Source: RYN-230 sp963713815 | Lineage (GTDB): Bacteria; Actinomycetota; Actinomycetes; Streptosporangiales; Streptosporangiaceae | Length of the DNA stretch: 64,000 nt | Assembly: GCA_963713815.1 (NCBI GenBank) | Contig: CAVQNH010000045.1 | Location: 62,001 to 126,000, forward strand | Direction: 5' to 3' | Shown: positions 17,361 to 24,331 of the stretch, one piece after another | How positions within the stretch are numbered: the first letter of the stretch is position 1 | How the letters are laid out: every line of letters starts with the position of its first letter | Made by a program: the position numbers and the translations under genes | Notes under the pieces: model-generated | What the model was told of the DNA's origin: nothing | Databases searched by the model: none | The model's input: only the letters and a program-made list of their open reading frames with translations

Positions 17361-17849
17361 CTAAGCGTTCCTCTCCCAACGGCTTGGAATGGCGACAGCA
17401 AGACCATGCGGCGCACGAGGCGAGCCATGAGGCGACCGCCTCCGGCGGAACGAACGCTGTTGCCGCGTAACCATCCCCGGCCCGGGTGGCAGGAGGACCA
17501 GACCTTCGCCCTCCCTGCTCAAGGGTCAACCAGAGGACCCGACCTTGGAACGGAAGGGGACGCTCGCGATCCACAGCCTCATCCTGCCGGACCAACATCC
17601 GCATCTGCCGCGCAGCGGGCATGGGCTGGCGGCCAAGCCGGGTCTACTTCCGCACGCTTCTCGAACCCTCGCGGGACGACCGGACTCTGGCTCTTACCGC
17701 CAGGTCGGCCAGCCGCTGACACCGCAGTTGCAGCCAGGCCGAAGAGCAACCCGAGTACCTGACCGCAAGCCTGTCGCCGTCGACCACCATGCAGAGATTC
17801 TGGGCGGCCGGAAGTGGTCTCGGATGACCAGGGCGCTCCGAAGGCGGAC
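17361..17849. other. gene-poor interval
   Basis: About 490 bp. A plus-strand frame (17545 onward) is open but lacks a ribosome binding site, recognisable motifs and biased codon use, so it is not called. The sequence AACATCCGCATCTG here also occurs upstream near 6824. Confidence 0.4.
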
Positions 17850-19253
17850 TTACGACCTGTTTGCCGGGTGCCCGCGTCTTCTCAGCTCGCGTATCGCCGC
17901 GGCGATGCGGAGCTGCAGATCGGTCGCTGGGTGGAGGACGAGGGGGTCCCCGTCGATTGGCTCGCCCCGCGTTCTGGTTGCCGCGCGCGCCGCGGCGTCG
18001 TGGATCAGTGCATACCGGGCCGGAGCTGGCCGTGGCACGGTACGGGTGAGCAGCTCCCCCAGATCATGGGCGTGCGCCACCCGCGCTCCCATGGGATGCG
18101 GGCGCCCGGCGCTCATGACCCGCGCCAGCAGCCCGTGATGCCGCTCGGGGTCGTTGAGCGCTTCGGGGCAGAACCGCAGCAGGATCGTCTTGATAATCGA
18201 CGTGTGATCCAAGACCGTATGTGATACTGCGCCTGGCTCGACCCACGGCGAGACGACCAGCGCCGGTACCCGCGGCCCGTAGCGGCCGAACACCTGCGGG
18301 TCGTCGTCCGGCGCGCCGGGCGGCGCGACGTGATCGAAGAAGCCGCCGTGCTCGTCATAGGAGATGACCAGCAGCGTTTTCTCCCACTGCGGGCTGGCGG
18401 CCAGCGCATGGTAGACGGCAAGCACCAGCTCCTGGCCATCCTTGATGTCTGCCGGTGCATGGTCATCATTGGGCTGGAAGCCGACGGGGTTGAAGTTGCT
18501 GAAGTTCGGATCGATCCAGGAAACCGACGGCAGCGTGCCCCGGGCGGCATCCTCGAGAAAGCTCGCCGCATCAGCGTCGACCCTCTCGAGCCTGGATTTC
18601 CAATTCATTTTGGTCCTGCTGAAGAACGCGAACCTGTCGTGGTGGCCGAGCGCATAGTGAGCGTCGGCGAAACGCAAGGTGCCCGCCGCTTCGAACGAAT
18701 ACCAGCGCCACGAGATGCCGTGGGCGTCCAGATGCCGCACAAACGACGGCTGGTCATACAGCGGCGGAAGATTGTGCGGCAGGTCATCGCGGCTGCCCGC
18801 GGCCCGGCCGCAAATCGCGTACAGCCGGTTCGGCCAGGTCGCCCCGGGAACCGAGCTGAACCACCGATCGCACACCGCGAACTCGCGCGCCAGGTGATCG
18901 TAGACCGGGACATCGTCGGCGTTGTAGTAACCCATCACCCGGCCCGGATCCCCATCCCGGACACCGCGGTGCGCGAGCGTATCGGCGAAGCTCGTGACGA
19001 AGCCGTTCATCGCGCCGCCACCGGCCTGCAGGTCGACCGAGCTGGCGGAATGATCGGGATCATCCGCGATCGCCGTGCTGCCGAGATGGTGAACGGGATA
19101 GCTGCGCCCGCCGTACTCGTTGGCGAACTCTCTCCGCAAACCGTCAACATCGCCGCGGCCACCCTCAAGGGACAGGTACCCGAGCATGTGATCAAACGAG
19201 CGGTTCTCGAGCATCAAAACGACGATGTGGTCGACCTTCTCCAGGTTGGCCAT
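17850..19253 (-). CDS. phospholipase C/acid phosphatase-family phosphoesterase
   Basis: 467 residues from ATG at 19253 with GAGGAGG five bases upstream. The N-terminus VDHIVVLMLENRSFDHMLGY holds the metal-binding E-N-x-S-F-D-H motif of the bacterial phospholipase C family (PLC-like phosphoesterases, AcpA superfamily). WPNRLYAICG, SWIDPNFSNFNP, SYDEHGGFFDHVAPP and RVPALVVSPW complete the fold, with D-E-H-G-G-F-D-H as the second metal cluster. Unlike mycobacterial and Pseudomonas enzymes there is no Tat signal, so it appears cytoplasmic. Likely substrates are phosphodiesters such as phospholipid head groups. Confidence 0.9.
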   Translation of the reverse strand: MANLEKVDHIVVLMLENRSFDHMLGYLSLEGGRGDVDGLRREFANEYGGRSYPVHHLGSTAIADDPDHSASSVDLQAGGGAMNGFVTSFADTLAHRGVRDGDPGRVMGYYNADDVPVYDHLAREFAVCDRWFSSVPGATWPNRLYAICGRAAGSRDDLPHNLPPLYDQPSFVRHLDAHGISWRWYSFEAAGTLRFADAHYALGHHDRFAFFSRTKMNWKSRLERVDADAASFLEDAARGTLPSVSWIDPNFSNFNPVGFQPNDDHAPADIKDGQELVLAVYHALAASPQWEKTLLVISYDEHGGFFDHVAPPGAPDDDPQVFGRYGPRVPALVVSPWVEPGAVSHTVLDHTSIIKTILLRFCPEALNDPERHHGLLARVMSAGRPHPMGARVAHAHDLGELLTRTVPRPAPARYALIHDAAARAATRTRGEPIDGDPLVLHPATDLQLRIAAAIRELRRRGHPANRS

Positions 19254-19586
19254 GCCGACCTCCTCATCGACCACACGTGTGCGTATGTTAACCAGGACCT
19301 GGCGGCTCGCGGGCGCGCTGGCCTCCCAGTTCGGGAGCGTGACCGTCTCATCGGTGCCTGATGAGCAAAGCGGCGAAGTCGGCGGGTCCAGAACACCGTT
19401 TCAGATCTGAAGCACCTCGGCGTACAGAGCGATCTGCGCTCAGCACGAGCTGAGGGCCACTTGCTCACCTTGCGTGACGACTCCTGGACCGGCCCGATAG
19501 AAGCAGTCCAAGCAGACTCGGTCGGCTAGATGTGCCAGCTGGTTTCGGGCTGCCTGCCTCAGCGCGGGAACAGTGCTCCGCCGATG
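19254..19586. other. intergenic region
   Basis: About 330 bp upstream of the phosphoesterase gene and downstream of the glycolipid-binding-fold gene. Nothing gene-like was seen; it should hold the phosphoesterase promoter. Confidence 0.4.
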
Positions 19587-20168
19587 TCAGAGTGCGCGGA
19601 CGGCGATGCCCGGGTAGTCGAGCACGAGGCCAGACTCGTCGTAGACCAGGCGGCACCCAAAGTCGAAGACAGGCGCGGCGTAGTCATAGCGCCGATGACG
19701 GCCCTCATCGGCGCAGCGCAGGTAGTCCTGGTCCAGCCGTCCGACACTGAAGTCCAGGGCCCGCACGTATGCAGCCGCCGCCGGTGCCCGGGCACCGACA
19801 TCCAGATCCAGTCGATGCACAGGCAGGGCATTGGTCATGGCTGAGGACTCCAGGTCGACATCGAGACAGCCATCCAGGTGGGAAGCCGCCTCGCCATCGA
19901 CCTGCCAGTGGCCCAGGCCGTCGGTCTCCAGCCGGACATGACGGGTCCCCGACGCCGAGCGCCCAGTGATCCGCGCGCTTCGCGTAGTCCAGGTCTCGTC
20001 CAGCCTGATCGTGTAGCTGACCATCCAGGTCTGGCCATCCTCGGCCGCGGTGGTGCACCCGTTGATGTGATATCCGCGGCCAGCCGGCTGGAAGTAGGCA
20101 ACCTCGAACCCGAGCCGGGCGTCACGGTGCTGCCAGGCGGCAGTTACGGGAAGCACATCGAACGACAT
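19587..20168 (-). CDS. putative glycolipid-binding family protein
   Basis: 193 residues. Sequence landmarks are WQHRDARLGFEVAYF, YTIRLDETWTTRSARI, HWQVDGEAASHLDGCLDVD, TNALPVHRLDL and a C-terminal DFGCRLVYDESGLVLDYPGI. These match the putative glycolipid-binding family (PF06475), a beta-barrel-like fold widespread in actinobacteria and pseudomonads whose role is only inferred from structure. No signal peptide. Stands alone between the phosphoesterase and a membrane-anchored hypothetical gene on the same strand. Confidence 0.85.
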   Translation of the reverse strand: MSFDVLPVTAAWQHRDARLGFEVAYFQPAGRGYHINGCTTAAEDGQTWMVSYTIRLDETWTTRSARITGRSASGTRHVRLETDGLGHWQVDGEAASHLDGCLDVDLESSAMTNALPVHRLDLDVGARAPAAAAYVRALDFSVGRLDQDYLRCADEGRHRRYDYAAPVFDFGCRLVYDESGLVLDYPGIAVRAL

Positions 20169-20344
20169 AGATCACGATAGCTCCGCTGGGCACCCGCTCA
20201 CATGCCGCGGCGAGTGCGTTTTCCTCGGGTGCTTGCCAGACCGTGTCAGGGTGAGGGAGCGCCTGTGCAGGCTATTGGTCTGACGCCTGGCCTGGCGCTG
20301 GAGTGCCCGCATACGGCCTGATCACAGACGGCGTGCCGCCTGGC

Positions 20345-20995
20345 TTACCGGCATCCGGAGTAGGGAACCTGGCCCAGGTCAGGGAAGCCCGGCAGCCGGA
20401 TCGCCGCCGGCCGGCCCTGCTGGTCGTAGTTGAGCGTGAACTGGACCGGCAGCGGCTGCGGGCACCTGACCAGAACCTGGAAAGTGACCGCGAACCAGGA
20501 GCTGGCCCCGCGTCCGAGGACAGGGGGGAGAACGCGGCCTGATGCTTCATCGGTGGCCGCCAGCTGCCCGCAGGGGCCCCAGGCTTGCGCGGTCACTTTG
20601 AGCCCGCCGAGCGGAAGCACGACCTCGACCCGGCGGAGCCTGACCGCTGCCGACGACAGGTTCGTGATCTCCAGGCCCACTTGCAACTCGCGGCCGACCT
20701 GCACGGAGCACTGCGGGCCGGACTGGCTCAACGGGAAGCCGCCCGCCGAGAACGGCGCGGCTGGCGCGGCGGCGCGGGACGGCAAGGGCGGCGCGGCATG
20801 TTCGCCGGGGTGCCGGGCACCGACGGCATAGCCGACGGCCAGGCCGGCCACTAGCGCCACTACCCCGGGGACGAGAGCGGCCGACGGCGGCCACCACCGG
20901 GGGACCCGCTTTCGCCCGCCGCCCAGTTCCAGGACATCGTCACCGGCGCCAGACCCGTCACCGTCCGGAACGGTCATCCATCGAACCTTTTCCAT
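20345..20995 (-). CDS. single-pass membrane protein with extracytoplasmic beta domain, unknown function
   Basis: 216 residues from ATG at 20995; a second ATG six codons on is equally possible. A cytoplasmic N-terminus of about 38 residues, one membrane helix (ALVPGVVALVAGLAVGYAVG), a Pro/Ala-rich linker, then a soluble domain of about 130 residues with four or five cysteines (QCSVQVG, WGPCGQ, VRCPQ, YSGC), suggesting disulfides outside the membrane. The beta-strand pattern LQVGLEITNLSSAAVRLRRV resembles an immunoglobulin-like fold. No family recognised. Confidence 0.75.
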   Translation of the reverse strand: MEKVRWMTVPDGDGSGAGDDVLELGGGRKRVPRWWPPSAALVPGVVALVAGLAVGYAVGARHPGEHAAPPLPSRAAAPAAPFSAGGFPLSQSGPQCSVQVGRELQVGLEITNLSSAAVRLRRVEVVLPLGGLKVTAQAWGPCGQLAATDEASGRVLPPVLGRGASSWFAVTFQVLVRCPQPLPVQFTLNYDQQGRPAAIRLPGFPDLGQVPYSGCR

Positions 20996-21190
20996 CCATC
21001 CCCGTCCACAGTACGCGGGGAGTCATGAGAGCTGAAAACCTTGTCTGGCCTAACACCAGAAAAGTGAGTCGTGGCGCTTGACGTTCGAGGCGCAAGCGCG
21101 ACAACTGTGCCGGCTTGCGGCGGCCAGCAGATAGCTCACCCGCTACTGCTCGCGCGGCGCGGTTGATGGCGACGCGCGGCGCCGGACTGG

Positions 21191-22039
21191 TCAGAGGGTG
21201 ATGGTGCCGCGGATGCAGCCGGTGGCAGCGCCGCCGACCCAGACGGTGCCGTCCGTATCGGCGGTGATCTCGATGGTCCCGGCGCGGCCCAGGCGCGCGC
21301 CCTGGGAGACTCGGTAGGCGGAGGGTGCGGCGCCGGTGGTGGTGAGCCATTGTCCGACCGAGGCGTTCATGCTGCCGCATACCGGGTCCTCGGCCACGCC
21401 GACGCCGGGGGCGAAGGTGCGCATCTCAAAGGCGTGCTCGGACCCGTCGGGGTAGGCACCGATCGCGCCGACCATCGCGGTCGGGATGACGGACAGGTCG
21501 GGTTCGAGGGCGAGGACCTCCCCGGCCGTGGGCAACTGGACCACGGCCCAGCCGGGTCCGTTGTCTACCCACTGGTGGGCGAGGACACGGTCCCGCTTGA
21601 TGCCGAACGCGGCGACGATCTGGCCGACGTACTCTTCGTCGAGCGCGCCGTCGCGGACAAGCGGCGGGGCAGCGAAGGACAGGGTGCCCTCGACGCAGCG
21701 CACGCTGACCAGGCCGACGGCGCACTCCTGCACGATACGGCCGGCGTGGTGCGGTGTACCGCCGTTGTCCAGCCACGCGCGTGCGGACCCAAGAGTGGGG
21801 TGCCCGGCGAACGGCAGTTCACCTCCGGGGGTGAAGATCCGCAGCCGGTAGTCCGCCGCCGGTGCGGTGGGAGGCAAGACGAACGTGGTCTCGGACAAAT
21901 TCGTCCAGCGCGCCAGGCGCTGCATCTGCTCGTCGGTCAAGTCCGTGCCATCGTGGATGACGGCAACCGGATTGCCGAGATAGGGGACCGTGGAGAACAC
22001 ATCGACCTGCGTAAACGCACGCGAGCGCGGCATGGTCAT
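21191..22039 (-). CDS. PhzF-family isomerase
   Basis: 282 residues from ATG at 22039, six bases after GGAAGG. PhzF fold signatures are FTQVDVFSTVPYLGNPVAV, LSETTFVLPP with the catalytic Glu (about residue 50), RIFTPGGELPFAGHPTLGSA and near the end DPVCGSMNASVGQW and GTIEI. PhzF catalyses the DHHA isomerisation in phenazine synthesis, but stand-alone members are mostly uncharacterised isomerases/epimerases. No phenazine genes are nearby. It is divergent from the Lrp gene, 201 bp away. Confidence 0.9.
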   Translation of the reverse strand: MTMPRSRAFTQVDVFSTVPYLGNPVAVIHDGTDLTDEQMQRLARWTNLSETTFVLPPTAPAADYRLRIFTPGGELPFAGHPTLGSARAWLDNGGTPHHAGRIVQECAVGLVSVRCVEGTLSFAAPPLVRDGALDEEYVGQIVAAFGIKRDRVLAHQWVDNGPGWAVVQLPTAGEVLALEPDLSVIPTAMVGAIGAYPDGSEHAFEMRTFAPGVGVAEDPVCGSMNASVGQWLTTTGAAPSAYRVSQGARLGRAGTIEITADTDGTVWVGGAATGCIRGTITL

Positions 22040-22240
22040 CAAGGGCCTTCCGGTAGCAGCGGAAACGGTTCTCAGCGACCCCCACCTCGGAGGGGGGTCC
22101 GCTACCTCTGGTGTGACACCTCAAGCCTGCCCGGCCGGCACGCCGACGCGAACCGATCCGGGCAACTTTGGCAGCAAGTTGCCGCCAGCTCGAGGCACTT
22201 GATTGTGGTAGACCCAGCAATAGAGCAATAATCTGCCACG

Positions 22241-22684
22241 ATGGACGACGTAGACCGGTCAATACTGGCCGTGCTCGAAAAGCACGGCCGCATCAGCAAC
22301 GCCGAACTCGCCGCCCGGGTTGGCCTGTCGCCATCGCCCTGCCTCCGGCGCGTGCGCCGGCTGGAGAAGACCGGCGTGATCCGCGGTTACCGGGCACTGA
22401 TCGATCCGGCCGCAGCCGGCCGGAGCCTACGGGTGTTCGCTGGTGTCAGGCTGGTGCGGCACGCCCGCGCCGATGTGGTCGCATTCGAGCGCGCGGTCAT
22501 CCGGCTGCCCGAAGTGGTGCACAGCCACCACGTCACCGGCAACTACGACTACCTGCTCCAGGTCGAGGTCGCCGACCTGCCCGCCTACGAGGACTTCCAC
22601 GCCAACCAGCTGGCCAGCCTGCCCGGCGTGGCCATGGTGACCAGCTACGTCACCATGAAGACGCTCTCCGCCGACACCACGTGA
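22241..22684 (+). CDS. Lrp/AsnC-family transcriptional regulator
   Basis: 147 residues. The N-terminal winged helix-turn-helix is typical (MDDVDRSILAVLEKHGRISN, LAARVGLSPSPCLRRVRRLE, KTGVIRGYRALIDP) and the C-terminal RAM/ActD domain has VHSHHVTGNYDYLLQVEV and a final MVTSYVTMK strand. It should bind DNA as an octamer and respond to an amino acid or related ligand. It sits between two PhzF-family genes, divergent from one and convergent with the other, and probably regulates at least the divergent one. Confidence 0.93.
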   Translation: MDDVDRSILAVLEKHGRISNAELAARVGLSPSPCLRRVRRLEKTGVIRGYRALIDPAAAGRSLRVFAGVRLVRHARADVVAFERAVIRLPEVVHSHHVTGNYDYLLQVEVADLPAYEDFHANQLASLPGVAMVTSYVTMKTLSADTT

Positions 22685-22710
22685 TCAACTAGATCGACGC
22701 CGGCTAGCGG

Positions 22711-23595
22711 TCATGTCAGGTCGGCGTGGAAGCGTCCGGCCGCGACCGGAGCCACCGGGCCGCCGACCCATAGCTGCCCGTCCGGGCCAGGACGAACTTC
22801 GATCGTGCTGGGCCGCCCGGTGAACCGGCCCTGGTGGACCAGGATGGGTTCCCTGGCGGGACGGACGCCGTGGTGCAGCAGGTAGCCAGCAGCTGGGCCG
22901 GCCGCGCTGCCGGTCGCGACATCCTCCACCCGGCCGGCATTGTCCCAAGTCCGGCCCTCCGGGCGGTCCGGGTCAAGCACATAGACGAACTTCGCTCCAC
23001 TGGCCTCAAGAAGCCCCTCGAAGCCCGGGTGAGTTATCCGGGCGCCATCCAGTCCGTGTCGAACCGGCACGATCAGGTAGGGCAGACCAGTGCTGACCAC
23101 CTGCATCGGCAGCGCCGGATGCAGGTGGCCACGGGGCAGGTTCAGGGCATCACGGTAGGCCTCCGCCAGCTCACCCGTTATCGCCGGGCCCAGCGTCGGG
23201 ACGCCCTGATCCATGGTCGCGTCCACCCACCGGTCCGCACCGCGGGTCCGGACCTCGACCGTCCGCTGCGCCACCGCCAGGGCCCAGCCCTCTTCCGCTT
23301 CCGCGGCCGGCAACAGGGTGTGCAGCACGGCCGCAGCGCCCAGCACCGGATGACCAGCGAAGTCCAGTTCCTCGTCCTCAGTGAAGATCCGCAGCCGGGC
23401 CGACCGGCCCGGCAGGTCCACACCGGCTAGGAACGCCGTCTCGAACTGGCGGACCTCCCGGGTCAGCTCCTGCATCATTCCCGTGGACAGGTTCTCCGCA
23501 TCCAGGACCACCACCAGGCCGTTGCCCTGAAACGCTCGCCGACTGAACACGTCAACATGCTGGTAGCCGAGGTCAAGCACGCCAACCCCCATCAT
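22711..23595 (-). CDS. PhzF-family isomerase, second copy
   Basis: About 294 residues; the start is chosen at the ATG of 23595, though a TTG just upstream and a GTG a few codons in are possible. Visible: QHVDVFSRRAFQGNGLVVVL, REVRQFETAFLAG with the catalytic Glu, RIFTEDEELDFAGHPVLGAA and DVATGSAAGPAAGYLL. Only distantly similar to the PhzF gene at 21.2-22.0 kb, so not a recent duplicate. Role unknown; may convert a related small molecule under the same Lrp regulator. Confidence 0.88.
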   Translation of the reverse strand: MMGVGVLDLGYQHVDVFSRRAFQGNGLVVVLDAENLSTGMMQELTREVRQFETAFLAGVDLPGRSARLRIFTEDEELDFAGHPVLGAAAVLHTLLPAAEAEEGWALAVAQRTVEVRTRGADRWVDATMDQGVPTLGPAITGELAEAYRDALNLPRGHLHPALPMQVVSTGLPYLIVPVRHGLDGARITHPGFEGLLEASGAKFVYVLDPDRPEGRTWDNAGRVEDVATGSAAGPAAGYLLHHGVRPAREPILVHQGRFTGRPSTIEVRPGPDGQLWVGGPVAPVAAGRFHADLT

Positions 23596-23692
23596 GCTCA
23601 AGATCTAACGTCCCGCCAGCGCGTCCTGCGGCCGAAGCAGTCTCCGGGCCATGTCCGGGTGACGTGCCGTCATTGCCCTCCGGCGGTGGATG

Positions 23693-23914
23693 TTAATCAG
23701 GGTCCAGCCGGCGGACTGAGATCAGGCAGAGCCCGAGGTCTCTGATTTTGGTCAGCAGACCATGCAGCGCGGGCTGATCGGCCAGCGAGCCGGAGATGAC
23801 GGTCTGCGTGTCATCTCTTTCGATGTGCAGGCCGCCGAACCAGGCAGCCCACCGGCCGTCGAGGATGCCCTCGACGCGGATCTCGTAATGGGCAGGGCCG
23901 CCGGAGGTGCTCAC
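23693..23914 (-). CDS. small conserved protein divergent from the LAL regulator
   Basis: 73 residues: HYEIRVEGILDGRWAAWFGG, TVISGSLADQPALHGLL and KIRDLGLCLISVRRLDP. I recall near-identical short proteins next to LuxR/LAL regulators in many actinomycetes. The alternating strand-helix pattern and the phrase LADQPALHGLLTKIRDLGL suggest a small alpha-beta domain that may bind or sense something for the regulator. The gene lies head to head with the LAL gene over a 417-bp gap. Function not established. Confidence 0.75.
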   Translation of the reverse strand: MSTSGGPAHYEIRVEGILDGRWAAWFGGLHIERDDTQTVISGSLADQPALHGLLTKIRDLGLCLISVRRLDPD

Positions 23915-24331
23915 TTCCGCTCGAGCCGTTGCCCGGGCTGACCGGCTGCCGCTGCCGCCGGTCTGGGGCGGGGTGAGCCGGTCATGGCCTGGACCGGGTA
24001 GCTGTCATCAACATCACCTCGTTCGTCTGAGAGGCTTGCCGGCGCCGCCCGGCAGGCAGGGGCGGGAGCGCGGGTCGGCGTGACTGGTCGCGCACCGGAC
24101 GGCCCTGAGGGCAGCGGTTCCTGTCCTGCCGCCGGATGTGTGCTGCCTTCTCCCAGACACGCTAGGAGCGGACGCGGGGCCTGGGCGTCACCCGAAGGTG
24201 GCATGCGGGTGGAATCTTGCGGTGATGTGCGCGTCCATTGGGGCCCCGCCCATCGGGAGAGGCAGACCGTAGACTGGCCCCGTCCAGCGGCCGGACCGAG
24301 GCTCGCTGGCCGGCTGAGCGGTAGGTCCCCG
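23915..24331. other. divergent intergenic region between the 73-aa gene and the LAL regulator
   Basis: 417 bp. The regulator's frame stays open through 24080, but that part (SGSCPAAGCVLPSPRHARSG) has no family similarity, so it is treated as upstream region. No clear promoter boxes seen. Confidence 0.4.

Noticed and set aside
17545..18138. Plus-strand open frame in the 17.4-17.85 kb gap
   Set aside because: No ribosome binding site, no motifs, and its second half is antisense to the phosphoesterase gene.
21191..23595. Phenazine biosynthesis cluster suggested by the PhzF genes
   Set aside because: No other phenazine genes are present; PhzF-fold proteins are mostly outside phenazine pathways.
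24080..24331. N-terminal extension of the LAL regulator frame
   Set aside because: The frame is open, but the sequence has no family similarity and the ATPase domain starts normally after 24332; treated as upstream region.
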